Counted from the stretch's first letter, positions 48,061 through 59,090 are shown. The stretch: 64,000 nucleotides of DNA from Kitasatospora albolonga (GCA_002082585.1 CP020563.1:1048001-1112000); one strand, 5' to 3'. Numbers and translations are program-made. The notes: generated from the sequence alone by a model not told the origin.

Positions 48061-49332
48061 TCAGCGCGGCGCGCGCACCCGGTCCTGGTAGTGGTCGGCG
48101 ACCACCCGGGCCAGCGCGCCGATCCGGTCCGTCGCCGCGTGTTTGGCGGAGAAGAAGATGTGCCCGCCCGCCTCCTCGTGGTCCCGGGCGAGGGTGAGGT
48201 GGCGGGAGAGCTCCGCCGGGTCCTGCCAGGCGGCGGCCTGGGCCGGGTCGCCCGCCTTGTACAGCGCCTCCCCCACGTACAGCCCCACGCCCGTGCCCCG
48301 CACGGTCCGGCTCCACCAGGCGAGGACCTTGGCGTAGTCGGCGGCGGACTGGCCGATGTGCCAGTAGATCTGCGGGCAGATGTAGTCGAGCCACCCCTCC
48401 CGGACCCACTTGCGGGTGTCGGCGTACAGGTCGTCGTAGGTCTCCACGCCCGCCCGGGTGTCGGAGCCCAGCGGGTCGGTGGCCTTGTTGCGCCAGACGG
48501 CGAAGGGGCTGATCCCGAAGCGGACGCCCTGCCGGGTCGCCCGGATGCGTTCGCCCATCTCGCGCACCAGCCGGTCCACGTTGTCGCGGCGCCAGGCGGC
48601 CCGGTCCGGGAAGCCGGAGCCGTACCGCTCATAGGCGTCACCGTCCTCGAACTCCTGGCCCGCCACCGGGTACGGGTAGAAGTAGTCGTCCCAGTGCACC
48701 GCGTCGATCTCGTAGCGGCGCACGGCGTCCAGCATCGCGTCCTGGACGAAGCGGCGGACCTCCGGCAGCCCGGGGTTGTAGTAGAGCTTCCCGCCGTACG
48801 GCAGGACCCACTCCGGATGGAGCCGGGCCGGATGGGAGGCGGCGAGGCGGGCGGGGTCCGTGTGGTTCGCCACCCGGTACGGGTTGAACCAGGCGTGCAG
48901 TTCGAGCCCCCGGTCGTGCGCCTCGCGGACGGCGGTGGCGAGCGGGTCCCAGCCCGGGTCCTTGCCCTGGACCCCGGTGAGGCAGTCGGCCCACGGCTCG
49001 TACGGGGAGGGCCACAGGGCGTCCGCCGTCGGCCGGACCTGGAGCACCACCGCGTTGAGCCGGTGCTCGACGGCCCGGTCCAGATGGGCGACGAGCTCGG
49101 CCCGCTGGGCCGCCGCCGTCAGGCCGGGCCTGGAGGGCCAGTCCAGGTTGGCGACCGTGGCGATCCACACACCGCGCATCTCGCCCCGCGCGAAGGCGTC
49201 CTCGCCGCCGCCCCCGCCCCGTTCGGAACGGGCCCGCCGCGAGGCCGCCGCGTCACCGCCCGTCGCCATCGCCGCCACCAGCCCTGCCGCGCTCGCCACC
49301 AGCGCTCTGCGGGTCATCCCTCTACGTCCCAT
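48061..49332 (-). CDS. Tat-exported GHL10/DUF187-type glycoside hydrolase-like protein
   Basis: 423 residues from ATG 49332. The N terminus MGRRGMTRRALVASAAGLVA is a twin-arginine-like export signal followed by an Ala-rich region. The catalytic-like domain starts at about residue 50 with RGVWIATVANLDWPSRPGL, then LNAVVLQVRPTADALWPSPYEPW, IDAVHWDDYFYPYP and a late WLDYICPQIYWHIG, all typical of the YngK/GHL10 family of putative polysaccharide hydrolases. The substrate is unknown, perhaps a cell-wall or extracellular glycan. It is divergent from the 3-hydroxybutyryl-CoA dehydrogenase gene. Start alternatives are ATG 49371 and ATG 49317. Not linked to the cluster. Confidence 0.87.
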   Translation of the reverse strand: MGRRGMTRRALVASAAGLVAAMATGGDAAASRRARSERGGGGGEDAFARGEMRGVWIATVANLDWPSRPGLTAAAQRAELVAHLDRAVEHRLNAVVLQVRPTADALWPSPYEPWADCLTGVQGKDPGWDPLATAVREAHDRGLELHAWFNPYRVANHTDPARLAASHPARLHPEWVLPYGGKLYYNPGLPEVRRFVQDAMLDAVRRYEIDAVHWDDYFYPYPVAGQEFEDGDAYERYGSGFPDRAAWRRDNVDRLVREMGERIRATRQGVRFGISPFAVWRNKATDPLGSDTRAGVETYDDLYADTRKWVREGWLDYICPQIYWHIGQSAADYAKVLAWWSRTVRGTGVGLYVGEALYKAGDPAQAAAWQDPAELSRHLTLARDHEEAGGHIFFSAKHAATDRIGALARVVADHYQDRVRAPR

Positions 49333-49515
49333 GCGCCACACTCGTCCCTTCACGTCGACCACGACCCCCATCGCTTTACGTAACAGGATCATGCCCGTCC
49401 GTAGCCGGATGACCCGCAGGTCACCGAGGCGGGCTCGCGGAGTAACGTCGTGGGGTCGAGGCGGGCACCGGAATCAGACGGACCCTGCACTGCGGAGAAC
49501 AGCGAAAGGCACGAG

Positions 49516-50388
49516 GTGACGGACTCTATGGCCGACATTGCACGCGTCGGGGTGGTGGGCTGTGGCCAGATGGGCGCAGGTATCGCGGAGGTGTGCGCCC
49601 GCAGCGGCCTCGAGGTGAAGGTCGCCGAGACCACCGGCGAGGCGCTGGAGATCGGCCGCACCCGGCTGCACAACTCCCTCTCCAAGGCCGCCGAGCGCGG
49701 CAAGATCACCGAGCAGGAGCGGGACGAGACCCTCGGCCGCCTCAGCTTCACCACCGACCTCGGGGAGTTCGCCGACCGCGACCTCGTCATCGAGGCCGTC
49801 GTGGAGAACGAGCAGGTCAAGACGGAGATTTTCCAGGTTCTGGACCAGGTGGTGGTCCGGCAGGACGCGATCCTGGCCTCCAACACCTCCTCCATCCCGC
49901 TGGTGAAGCTGGCCGTCGCGACCTCGCGCCCGGACCGGGTCATCGGCATCCACTTCTTCAACCCGGCGCCCGTCCAGAAGCTGGTGGAGCTGATCCCGGC
50001 GCTGACCACGTCGGACGAGACGATCAAGCGCGCCGAGGCCGTGGTCCATGACGTGCTGGGCAAGCACGCGATCCGCGCCCAGGACCGGTCCGGCTTCGTC
50101 GTCAACGCGCTGCTGATCCCGTATCTGCTCTCCGCGATCCGGATGTTCGAGTCGGGCATCGCGAGCCGTGAGGACATCGACAACGGCATGGAGATGGGCT
50201 GTGCCCACCCGATGGGCCCGCTGAAGCTCGCGGACCTGATCGGCCTGGACACCGTGGCCTCGGTCGCGGACTCGATGTACGCGGAGTACAAGGAGCCGCT
50301 GTACGCCGCTCCCCCGCTGCTCCAGCGCATGGTCGACGCGGGCCGCCTCGGCCGCAAGACGGGCTCGGGCTTCTACCCGTACGACTGA
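49516..50388 (+). CDS. hbd: 3-hydroxybutyryl-CoA dehydrogenase
   Basis: 290 residues from GTG 49516, with AAAGG 6 nt upstream. The NAD-binding fingerprint GCGQMG is at 15-20, the catalytic His146 lies in IGIHFFNP, and the C-terminal domain includes GMEMGCAHPMGPLKLADLIGLD and a closing GRKTGSGFYPYD. It oxidises (S)-3-hydroxybutyryl-CoA to acetoacetyl-CoA, or acts in reverse, in butyrate/acetoacetate and polyhydroxybutyrate-linked metabolism and in supplying butyryl-CoA-type precursors in Streptomyces. It is cytoplasmic and single-copy in the window. A hairpin terminator follows the stop. It is divergent from the hydrolase gene with 183 nt between. Confidence 0.95.
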   Translation: MTDSMADIARVGVVGCGQMGAGIAEVCARSGLEVKVAETTGEALEIGRTRLHNSLSKAAERGKITEQERDETLGRLSFTTDLGEFADRDLVIEAVVENEQVKTEIFQVLDQVVVRQDAILASNTSSIPLVKLAVATSRPDRVIGIHFFNPAPVQKLVELIPALTTSDETIKRAEAVVHDVLGKHAIRAQDRSGFVVNALLIPYLLSAIRMFESGIASREDIDNGMEMGCAHPMGPLKLADLIGLDTVASVADSMYAEYKEPLYAAPPLLQRMVDAGRLGRKTGSGFYPYD

Positions 50389-50404
50389 GCCCGCCCCGGT
50401 GCTT

Positions 50405-50444
50405 CGAGGAGCCGGTCCCGGACGGTCCCGGGGCCGGCTCCTCG
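50405..50444 (+). terminator. Hairpin terminator after the 3-hydroxybutyryl-CoA dehydrogenase gene
   Basis: An 11-bp perfect stem (50405-50415 with 50434-50444), probably extended by inner pairing of CCCGG/CCCGG, lies 16 nt past the stop at 50388. It may also serve the convergent Nudix gene (stop at 50501). Confidence 0.75.
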
Positions 50445-50500
50445 TGCGTACGGGAGCGGGCCGGTGCCCTCCTCGCGTACGGGAGGGAGGCACGGGCCCC

Positions 50501-51028
50501 TCAGCCCAGCCGCAGGTGGTGCAGCATCAGCAGCCCGGCCGCCATGTTCGCTGCGGGCACCTCGCCCCGGGCGATCATGTCCGGGATCAGCTTCAGCGGT
50601 ATCCACTCACGGCGCGAGGACTCGAAGGCGTCCTGCGGCGGGCCCGTGTACTGCCCCTCCTCCGCCCAGTAGAGGTGGTGGCGGGCGTCGGTGAGGCCGT
50701 TGGCGGGCTCCACGGTGAGCAGCGGGCGCAGTTCGCCGGGGCGCCAGCCGGTCTCCTCCTCCATCTCCCGGGCCGCCGCCGTGATGTCCTCGCCGTCGTC
50801 CACGACCCCGGCGGCCAGCTCCCATCCCCAGCTGTCGGTGATGAAGCGGTGGCGCCAGAGCAGCAGCACCTCGTCCGCCGCGTTGACGACGGTGGCCGCC
50901 GCGACCGGCCGCAGCCGGATGACGTAGTGGTCGAGGTGGCTGCCGTCGGGCAGCTCCACATCCGCCAGGTTCACCCGGAACCAACGGTTCTGATACACAT
51001 TCTGTTCGCTTAAGTTCGTCCACTGCAC
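50501..51028 (-). CDS. Nudix hydrolase with a TTA codon
   Basis: 175 residues from GTG 51028 (VQWTNLSEQNVYQN, GGCGG 7 nt upstream); ATG 51049 is an alternative. The Nudix box reads GVVDDGEDITAAAREMEEETGW, with the G-x5-E and REMEEETG core. The loop between Glu and Arg is one residue shorter than the canonical x7. It hydrolyses a nucleoside-diphosphate-type substrate; which one is unknown. Codon 6 is TTA (51013-51011), so translation probably depends on the bldA tRNA and is developmental. A perfect dyad (51047-51064) lies just upstream, suggesting control by a regulator. It converges on the dehydrogenase gene with a terminator between. Confidence 0.9.
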   Translation of the reverse strand: MQWTNLSEQNVYQNRWFRVNLADVELPDGSHLDHYVIRLRPVAAATVVNAADEVLLLWRHRFITDSWGWELAAGVVDDGEDITAAAREMEEETGWRPGELRPLLTVEPANGLTDARHHLYWAEEGQYTGPPQDAFESSRREWIPLKLIPDMIARGEVPAANMAAGLLMLHHLRLG

Positions 51029-51046
51029 GGTTCTGCCGCCTTTCGA

Positions 51047-51064
51047 CATGTTGAGGGCAACATG
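51047..51064 (-). promoter_or_regulatory. Perfect 7-bp dyad upstream of the Nudix start
   Basis: CATGTTG (51047-51053) and CAACATG (51058-51064) form an inverted repeat with a 4-nt spacer, centred about 27 nt upstream of GTG 51028. It overlaps the alternative ATG. A repressor site is plausible. Confidence 0.5.
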
Positions 51065-51125
51065 CCAGCAGGGTCGGCCATGCAGGGGAACGAACGGCGC
51101 GTGCGTGGCGGGTGCGCCGCGGAGC

Positions 51126-52475
51126 TCACAGAGGCACGCGGAGCGCCCCGCCGATGAGATCGGCCGTCTGTACGGCGTCGGCGCAGCCGCTCTCCGCCAG
51201 CTCCCGCCGCACCTGACGCAGCCGGTCGCGCAGCCGCTGGGACTCCATGCCCCGGGCCCGCTCGGCCATTTCGGCCGCCGTACCTGCGGCCCGGTCCGGC
51301 TCGCCCTGGAGCAGCTCGATATGGCTGAGCATCGCGAGCCGGTGCACGCGCCCCCGGTCGTGCGCCGGGGCGCGCACGGCGGAGGCCGCGTGCTCCCGTG
51401 CCGCGTCCAGATCCCCGAGGCTGAGCAGCGCCTCCGCCACCTGGACGTCGACCAGGCCCGGCTGGACGTACCCGGTCTCGTCCGGTTCCCGCCCGGTGTG
51501 GATGCGGCCCGCCTGCGCCTCGGCCCGCGCGATGCGGGCGCGGGCGCCCGCCGCGTCACCGAGCTGCGCGTACGCCTTGGCCTGCATGGCGTGGAGGTCG
51601 GCGGCGAGCGCCGGGGTGATGTGGTCCCCGGCGGCCCGCAGCGCGGCCTCGGCGAAGGCGATGGAGCGGCGGTGCTCCCCGAGGAAGAGGGACTGGGTGG
51701 TCAGCAGGGCGATCACATAGCCGCCGAGCGCCCGGTCACCGCTGGACTTGGCGAGCCGCAGCGCCTGGTGGAAGTAGCGCTGGGCGAGGCCGTGGGCGTC
51801 GGAGTCGTACGCGCAGATGCCCGCCACCGCCACCAGCGCCGCCGTCGCCCGGTGGAGCCGTCGGCCGAGCGCGTCGCTGTGGCCGCCGCGCAGCAGGGGC
51901 GCGGCCTCGGCGTTGAGGAAGCGGACGATCCGGGGTCTGGTCGCGATGCCGCCCGCCTTGCGGTACATCTGCTCGTAGTGGTCGCGCGCGGCCCGGAGCG
52001 TCTCTATGTCGGCCATGCTGACCCGGCCGGGACCGGGGCGGGAGACATCGGTGTCCTCGGGCGGGTTCTCCCACTCCCAGACCGGCATCACCGCCGTCGT
52101 CCCGGTGACGGCGGGCACGGTGGCCAGGTCGGGGCGCTGCTGTTCGTCCGAGCGCCACAGGGCGGTGGCCCGGTCCACGAAGCCGGAGAGGGAGGCGGGG
52201 TGGGCGGCCGTCTCCGTGCCGCAGCCGCCGGAGGTCCCCATGCCGATGTCGTCGAGCGTGACCGGGCGGGCCAGCCGGGCGCCCAGCACCTCGCAGATCA
52301 GGTCGGGCACCTGGCCGCGCGGGCGCTGGCCCTTGAGCCAGCGGGAGACCGCCGTATGTTCGTACCGCAGGCTCAGGCCCCTGGCCCTCCCCGCCCGGTT
52401 GACATGACCGGCGAGCCCCGCCCGGGACATCCCGGCCTCGTCGATCAGGGATTCGAGCAGGACATTCGGCTCCAT
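51126..52475 (-). CDS. NsdA-like regulator (HTH plus TPR repeats)
   Basis: 449 residues from ATG 52475 with a GGGGGG ribosome site. The N terminus MEPNVLLESLIDEAGMSRAG and GQRPRGQVPDLICEVL form the HTH-like domain of NsdA/NsdB-type proteins of Streptomyces, which repress sporulation and antibiotic production. Residues about 170-420 hold tetratricopeptide-like helical repeats (ALVAVAGICAYDSDAHGLAQRYFHQ and further repeats). I leave the symbol empty because more than one NsdA-like paralogue exists in these genomes. It is divergent from nothing on the plus strand; the 413-nt upstream region (52476-52888) holds only a dyad at 52519-52535 and the pheT terminator. It could modulate secondary metabolism. 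Confidence 0.8.
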   Translation of the reverse strand: MEPNVLLESLIDEAGMSRAGLAGHVNRAGRARGLSLRYEHTAVSRWLKGQRPRGQVPDLICEVLGARLARPVTLDDIGMGTSGGCGTETAAHPASLSGFVDRATALWRSDEQQRPDLATVPAVTGTTAVMPVWEWENPPEDTDVSRPGPGRVSMADIETLRAARDHYEQMYRKAGGIATRPRIVRFLNAEAAPLLRGGHSDALGRRLHRATAALVAVAGICAYDSDAHGLAQRYFHQALRLAKSSGDRALGGYVIALLTTQSLFLGEHRRSIAFAEAALRAAGDHITPALAADLHAMQAKAYAQLGDAAGARARIARAEAQAGRIHTGREPDETGYVQPGLVDVQVAEALLSLGDLDAAREHAASAVRAPAHDRGRVHRLAMLSHIELLQGEPDRAAGTAAEMAERARGMESQRLRDRLRQVRRELAESGCADAVQTADLIGGALRVPL

Positions 52476-52518
52476 GGACCCCCCAGGTGCGTGTCGCAAT
52501 GAGCCTAGTGGAGCACGA

Positions 52519-52535
52519 TTCACACGGGGTGTGAA
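52519..52535. promoter_or_regulatory. Perfect 7-bp dyad upstream of the NsdA-like gene
   Basis: TTCACAC (52519-52525) and GTGTGAA (52529-52535) form an inverted repeat with a 3-nt spacer, about 50 nt upstream of the start at 52475. It is well placed for an operator, perhaps autoregulatory. Confidence 0.55.
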
Positions 52536-52833
52536 CGGAATGCCCGAACCCTCCTGCTGTGCACTCTGCCGCGCCGGGCCGGGGCTCGGTTGAATGAGCT
52601 CCTCGCAAGAGGCGGCCGGGTCGTCGGCTCCCCCTCGTAACGGTTGACGACCCGCACCGCACCGTCCGCACCGCCGGCCTGCCCGACACTCCGTGGCCGT
52701 GCGGACGACGCCGGATCGCACGACCCACTGCCCAACGACGAAGGAGGGTGGCTGCGGGCCGGGGCCGGAACCGCGCTTCCTCCCGGTTCCGTATCCGGTC
52801 CGCGCGCGATCCCCCGCCGCCCGCGAGAGAAGA

Positions 52834-52872
52834 GAGAAGGGGCGTATCCGGTGGCCGGATACGCCCCTTCTC
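52834..52872 (-). terminator. Terminator of the pheST operon
   Basis: An 18-bp perfect stem (52834-52851 with 52855-52872) closes a 3-nt loop just past the pheT stop at 52889. On the minus strand it is followed by a pyrimidine-rich run, as for an intrinsic terminator. Confidence 0.88.
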
Positions 52873-52888
52873 GACGCCTTCGCGGGTA

Positions 52889-55401
52889 CTACGCCCCGCG
52901 CAGCACCGCGCCCGTGCGCTCGGCGGCCAGGGCCACCGCGCTGTCGCGGGCGGCCGACGCCTCGTCCACGGTCAGCGTGCGGTCGGCGGCGCGGAAGCGG
53001 AGCGCGTACGCCAGGGACTTGTTGCCCCCGCCGATCTGCTCACCGGTGAAGACGTCGAACAGCCGCAGCGATTCGAGGAGTTCACCCGCGCCCTCGCGGA
53101 GCGCCCGCTCCACGTCGGCGGCCGGGACGTCCCCGGCGACGACGAGCGCCACGTCCTGGGTCGCCACCGGGAAGGTGGAGATCCGGGGTGCCTGGAGCGC
53201 TCCGTCGACGGCCTGCTCCAGGACGTCGAGCTCGACCTCGGCGGCGCAGGTCCGCTCGGGCAGGTGGAGTGCCTTGATGACGCGCGGGTGGAGTTCGCCC
53301 GCGTGTCCGAAGAGGGTCTCCTCGCCGTTCACGGTGACGTACAGCGCGGCGCAGCGGCCCGGGTGCCACGGGGCGTGCTGGTCGGCGCGGACGGTGACCT
53401 CCACACCGGCCTCGGCGGCGATGGAGCGGGCCGCCTCGATGGCGTCCGCCCAGGTGGCCGGGGTGCCCTTGCCCCACCAGCCGGCCTGCTCGCGGGCGCC
53501 CGCGAGGACGACGGCGGCGCGGCGCGGCTGACGCGGCAGGGCCGCGTCGAGTGCGGCGATCTCCTCGTCGGTGGGACGGCGGTCGACGGGCAGCCGGACG
53601 GCGGGCGTCTCCTCGCCGGTGGGCCGGAAGACCAGCCCGGTCTCGAAGAGCGCCAGGTCGTGGCTGCCGCGCCCGTCGTTGCGCCGCAGTGCGCCGAGGA
53701 GGCCCGGCAGCAGCGTGGTGCGGAGCGCGGGCTCCTCGTCGGAGAGCGGGTTGACGAGCTTGACCGTACGGCGGCGGGCGTCGTCCGCCTCCAGGCCGAG
53801 CTGGTCCAGGGCGGCGTCCCCGATGAACGGGTAGCTGAGCGCCTCGACGTAACCGGCTCCGGCCAGCACCCGGCCGATGCGGCGGTGCAGCCGCTGGCGG
53901 TCGGTGAGGCCCCGGCCGGAGGGGGGTGTCGGCAGGGTGGAGGGCAGGTTCTCGTAGCCCTCCAGCCGGATGACCTCTTCGGCCAGGTCGTTCGGCTCGT
54001 TGAGGTCCGGCCGCCAGGACGGGACGGTGACGATCAGCTCGTCCTGCCCGTAGACGTCGCAGCCGACCTCCTGGAGGCGGCGGACGACGGTCTCGCGCCC
54101 GTACTCCACACCGGCCACCTTGTCGGGGTGGTTCGCAGGCATGGCGATGGTGCGCGGCGCGTGCGGCGCGGTGATCTCGGTGACCCCGGCCTCGGCGGTG
54201 CCGCCCGCGAGGAGGACCAGCAGGTCGACCGTGCGCTGCGCGGCAGCGGCGGCGGCCTGCGGGTCGACGCCGCGCTCGAAGCGCTTGGACGCCTCGGAGG
54301 ACAGCTTGTGGCGGCGCGCGGTGCGGGCGATGGAGATCGCGTCGAAGTGCGCGGCCTCGATGACGACCTCGGTGGTGAGGGCGGACTCGCCCTCCGCGTC
54401 GGCGATCTCGGTGTTGGCGCCGCCCATGACGCCCGCGAGGCCGATCGGCCCCCGGTCGTCGGTGATGACCAGGTCCTCGGCGTCCAGCACCCGGACGGTG
54501 CCGTCCAGCGTGGTGAGCTTCTCGCCCTGGGTGGCGCGGCGCACGCCGATGGGGCCCTCGACCCGGGTGCGGTCGTAGGCGTGCAGCGGCTGGCCCAGCT
54601 CCAGCATCACGTAGTTGGTGATGTCGACGGCGAGCGAGATCGGGCGCATCCCGGCCTTCTGCAGGCGGCGCTGCATCCAGATCGGGGAGCGGGCCTCGGG
54701 CTGGAGTCCGGTGACGGTGCGGGCGGTGAAGCGGTCGCAGCCGATCGGGTCGCTGATCTGGACCGGGTAGCCGTACGCGTTGGGCGCGGGCACGTCCAGG
54801 AGCGCCGGGTCGCGCAGCGGCAGCCCGTACGCGATGGCGGTCTCGCGGGCGACCCCGCGCATCGACAGGCAGTAGCCCCGGTCGGGGGTGACGGCGATGT
54901 CGAGGACCTCGTCGACGAGCTGGAGCAGCTCGATGGCGTCGGTGCCGACCTCGTGCTCCGGCGGCAGCACGATGATGCCGTGCGTGCCGTCGTCGCCCAT
55001 GCCCAGCTCGTCGGTGGAGCAGATCATGCCGTGCGAGGTCTTGCCGTACGTCTTGCGCGCGGCGATCGCGAAGTCGCCGGGCAGGACCGCGCCCGGGAGG
55101 ACCACGACGACCTTGTCGCCGACCGAGAAGTTACGGGCGCCGCAGACGATCTCCTGCGGCTCGCCGGTGCCGTTGGCGGTGCCGACGTCGACGGTGCAGA
55201 AGCGGATGGGCTTCTTGAACCCCTCCAGCTCCTCGATGGTCAGGACCTGTCCGACGACCAGGGGGCCCTTGAGGCCCGCGCCGATCTGCTCGACGGTCTC
55301 GACCTCGAGCCCGACGGAGACGAGCTTGGCCTGTACGTCACGGCCGGTCTCCGTCTCCGGCAGGTCGACGTACTCCCGCAGCCAGGAAAGCGGGACGCGC
55401 A

Positions 55402-55402
<1 letters not shown>
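52889..55402 (-). CDS. pheT: Phenylalanyl-tRNA synthetase beta subunit
   Basis: 837 residues from ATG 55402, which shares one nucleotide with the pheS stop (TGATG). The N terminus [15 protein letters not shown] is the standard PheT start, followed by a tRNA-binding OB fold ([24 protein letters not shown]), the B3/B4 editing region with [16 protein letters not shown], a B5 domain and a C-terminal anticodon-binding ferredoxin-like domain ([14 protein letters not shown]). With PheS it forms the (alpha-beta)2 enzyme that charges tRNA-Phe, with the beta subunit editing mischarged Tyr-tRNA. Length is normal. It is cotranscribed with pheS and ends at a strong terminator. Confidence 0.99.
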
Positions 55403-56619
<1,217 letters not shown>

Positions 56620-56657
56620 CTAAAGGCCGCAGGACGGTCGGGGCGCCCGTGGGCCGC

Positions 56658-58019
56658 TCACGCCAGGTAGGCGGGCGTGCTCACGGGCAGGATAAATCGG
56701 AACTCGGCCCCGCCTCCGGGCCCCCGGTCGACGGTGATGGTGCCGCCGTGCGCCTCGACGATGCCCTTGACGATGTAGAGGCCGAGGCCGGTGCCACCGC
56801 GCTTGCTCCCCCGCCAGAAGCGGGTGAAGACACGGCCCATCGACTCCTCGGGGATGCCGGGGCCCTCGTCGCTCACCGTGACCGCCGTTCCCGTCTCGTC
56901 GCAGGTGCCCGGCGCGGGTGCGGGGGCGATATCGATGGTGACGGTTCCCTCGCCGTGGCGCACCGCGTTTTCCAGGAGGTTCCCGAGGACCTGGTCGACC
57001 TTGTCGGGGTCGGCCCACAGATCGGGCAGCGGTCCCCGGGCGCGGACCCGGAAGCGTTCGGGGGCCTGGCCGCCCGCGATGAGGGCCTGGATGTGGCGGG
57101 CGACGGCGGCGGAGATGTCGACGGGCTGGCGGCGCAGCTCCAGACGGCCGGAGTCGATCCGGGAGATGTCGAGCAGCTCGGCGATGAGCCGGGTGACCCG
57201 GCCCGCGTCCGCGTCGACGGTCTCCAGCATCAGCCGCTTCTGGTCGTCGGTGAAGCGCTCCCATTTGGCGAGCAGGGTGGCGGTGAACCCTTTCACCGAG
57301 GTGAGCGGGGAGCGCAGCTCGTGGGCGACGGTGGCGATGAGCTCGGCGTGGCTGCGTTCGGTACGCCGACGGGCCTCGGTGCCGCGCAGCGAGACCACGA
57401 CCCGGCGTACGGGGCCGGTGGGGTGCTCGCGTACGTAACGGGCGGAGACCAGCACCTCACGGCCGCCGGGCAGCAGCAGGTTCCGCTCGGGCTGGCCGCC
57501 CCGGGTGGCGAGCCCGCCGTACGGATCGGTCAGCGCCCACCAGCGCTTGCCCTTGAGGTCCTCCAGCGGGAGGGCCGCCGCCAGGGGGCGGCCGATCGCC
57601 TCGGCGCGGGGGGTGGCGGTGATCCGGACGGCGGCGGCGTTGAAGCAGATGACACGGCCGCTCTCGTCGGCGACGACGAGCCCGTCGGGAAGGTCGTCGG
57701 GGTCGATGCCGACGGAGGGGGCACCGACGTGTGCGGTGCCGGTGGTGTCCGGGGTGCCGTGGGCGGTTTCGGGACCGGCGGTGTCCGGGGTGGTCGCGGT
57801 GCCGGTGGGAGCCGGAACGGGTTCGGCGCCGGTGGTGTCGGTGATGCCGTGGGCGGCTTCGGGACCGGTGGAATGCGGATGGGCCTCGCCGTCGGCGGTG
57901 TCCGGGACGGCTTCGGGGCCGGTGGTGTCCCGGGCGGCCGAAATCCCGCCCTGGTCCCCGCCCCCGTCGCGCGCGGCGGCGGTGTGCGCCGGTCGCGGCG
58001 AGCTCATGCCGACAGCCAT
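56658..58019 (-). CDS. Orphan PAS sensor histidine kinase
   Basis: 453 residues from ATG 58019. The first 100 residues are low-complexity, with degenerate TGPEAxHGxxDTTG repeats. A PAS-like domain (PDGLVVADESGRVICFNAAAVRIT) follows at about 105-215. The HisKA domain has His233 in VAHELRSPLTSVKGF, and the HATPase has NLLENAVRHG, VSDEGPGIP and GTGLGLYIVKGIVEAHGG motifs. No transmembrane helix is seen, so it is probably cytoplasmic. No response regulator is adjacent, so it is an orphan kinase. It lies between pheS and the SpoU methyltransferase on the same strand, a position that I recall is conserved in Streptomyces. The signal and partner are unknown. Confidence 0.92.
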   Translation of the reverse strand: MAVGMSSPRPAHTAAARDGGGDQGGISAARDTTGPEAVPDTADGEAHPHSTGPEAAHGITDTTGAEPVPAPTGTATTPDTAGPETAHGTPDTTGTAHVGAPSVGIDPDDLPDGLVVADESGRVICFNAAAVRITATPRAEAIGRPLAAALPLEDLKGKRWWALTDPYGGLATRGGQPERNLLLPGGREVLVSARYVREHPTGPVRRVVVSLRGTEARRRTERSHAELIATVAHELRSPLTSVKGFTATLLAKWERFTDDQKRLMLETVDADAGRVTRLIAELLDISRIDSGRLELRRQPVDISAAVARHIQALIAGGQAPERFRVRARGPLPDLWADPDKVDQVLGNLLENAVRHGEGTVTIDIAPAPAPGTCDETGTAVTVSDEGPGIPEESMGRVFTRFWRGSKRGGTGLGLYIVKGIVEAHGGTITVDRGPGGGAEFRFILPVSTPAYLA

Positions 58020-58192
58020 TATCCCGTAACCCCACCTCTCGAACCGGTGCAGTGGGCCCCCGAGTTCGTCACCCTACTAGTCGGTGGTGAACCGGCGACA
58101 CCCTGCGGGGGCGCGCGGAGGGAGTGCGCCGGTGGGCGCGGAAGCGGAATGGCCGGGACCGATCGGTGACGGGCCGTCGGACGGGCGTTCCG

Positions 58193-59038
58193 CTACGCGT
58201 CGGGGGCGCGGCGCGGGCGTTGTGCGCGGGCGGACGCGTAGAGGCAGACGGCGGCGGCGGTGGCGAGGTTGAGGCTCTCCGCCTTGCCGTGGATCGGGAC
58301 GCGGACGACGGCGTCGGCGAGCGCGCGGGTCTCCTCGGGGAGCCCCCACGCCTCGTTGCCGAAGACCCAGGCGGTGGGCCCCCCCATGGTGCCCGCGTCC
58401 AGCTCGTCGTCCAGGTCGTCGGCACCGGCCCCGTCGGCGGCGAGGATGCGCACCCCGGCGTCCCGGAGCCCCTGCACGGCCTGCTCGACGGGGACGCCGA
58501 CGGCGACGGGCAGGTGGAAGATCGAACCGACCGACGCCCGTACGGACTTGGGGTTGTAGAGGTCCACCGAGGCATCGGTCAGCACCACGGCGTCGGCACC
58601 GGCCGCGTCCGCGCAGCGCAGTACCGTACCGGCGTTCCCGGGGTCGCGGACGTTGGCCAGAACCGCCACCAGGGTCGGCTTCGCGGCCAGGATCTCCGGG
58701 AAGGGGGAGTCCAGGAAGCGGCAGACGCCGATCAGGCCCTGCGGGGTGACGGTCTGCGAGACGTCGGCGAGGACGTCGGCACCGGCCAGGTGGACCCGGG
58801 CGCCCGCCGTGTGGGCGGCGCCGATGATGTCGGCGTACCGCTCGGCGGCCTCGGGGGTGGCGAACAGCTCGATGAGGGTGGGCTCGCCGTCACCGCCCCG
58901 GTGGGCGGCGGCCTCGCGCACGGCCTGGGGCCCCTCGGCGATGAACCTGCGCTCCTTGCCGCGGAAGTTGCGGCGGGCCAGCCGACGGGCGGCGGCGACG
59001 CGCGGGGAGCGCGGGGAGATCAGTTCGGGGGTGCCCAT
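58193..59038 (-). CDS. SpoU/TrmH-family RNA 2'-O-methyltransferase
   Basis: 281 residues from ATG 59038. The N-terminal region (RRLARRNFRGKERRFIAEGPQAV) is the substrate-binding part of 23S rRNA/tRNA 2'-O-methyltransferases. The SPOUT knot motifs are all present: NVRDPGNAGTVLRCADAAGA, VFGNEAWGLP and VPIHGKAESLNLATAAAV. It uses SAM to methylate a ribose in rRNA, most likely 23S. It is a neighbour of rplT and belongs to the conserved translation block. A thiostrepton-resistance type (TsnR) function is a family possibility but cannot be told from sequence. Confidence 0.94.
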   Translation of the reverse strand: MGTPELISPRSPRVAAARRLARRNFRGKERRFIAEGPQAVREAAAHRGGDGEPTLIELFATPEAAERYADIIGAAHTAGARVHLAGADVLADVSQTVTPQGLIGVCRFLDSPFPEILAAKPTLVAVLANVRDPGNAGTVLRCADAAGADAVVLTDASVDLYNPKSVRASVGSIFHLPVAVGVPVEQAVQGLRDAGVRILAADGAGADDLDDELDAGTMGGPTAWVFGNEAWGLPEETRALADAVVRVPIHGKAESLNLATAAAVCLYASARAQRPRRAPDA

Positions 59039-59090
59039 GGTCGGCGGCGAGCCTCTCTGCGTACGGGATGGGGGTCAGGGGGGTCAACGC

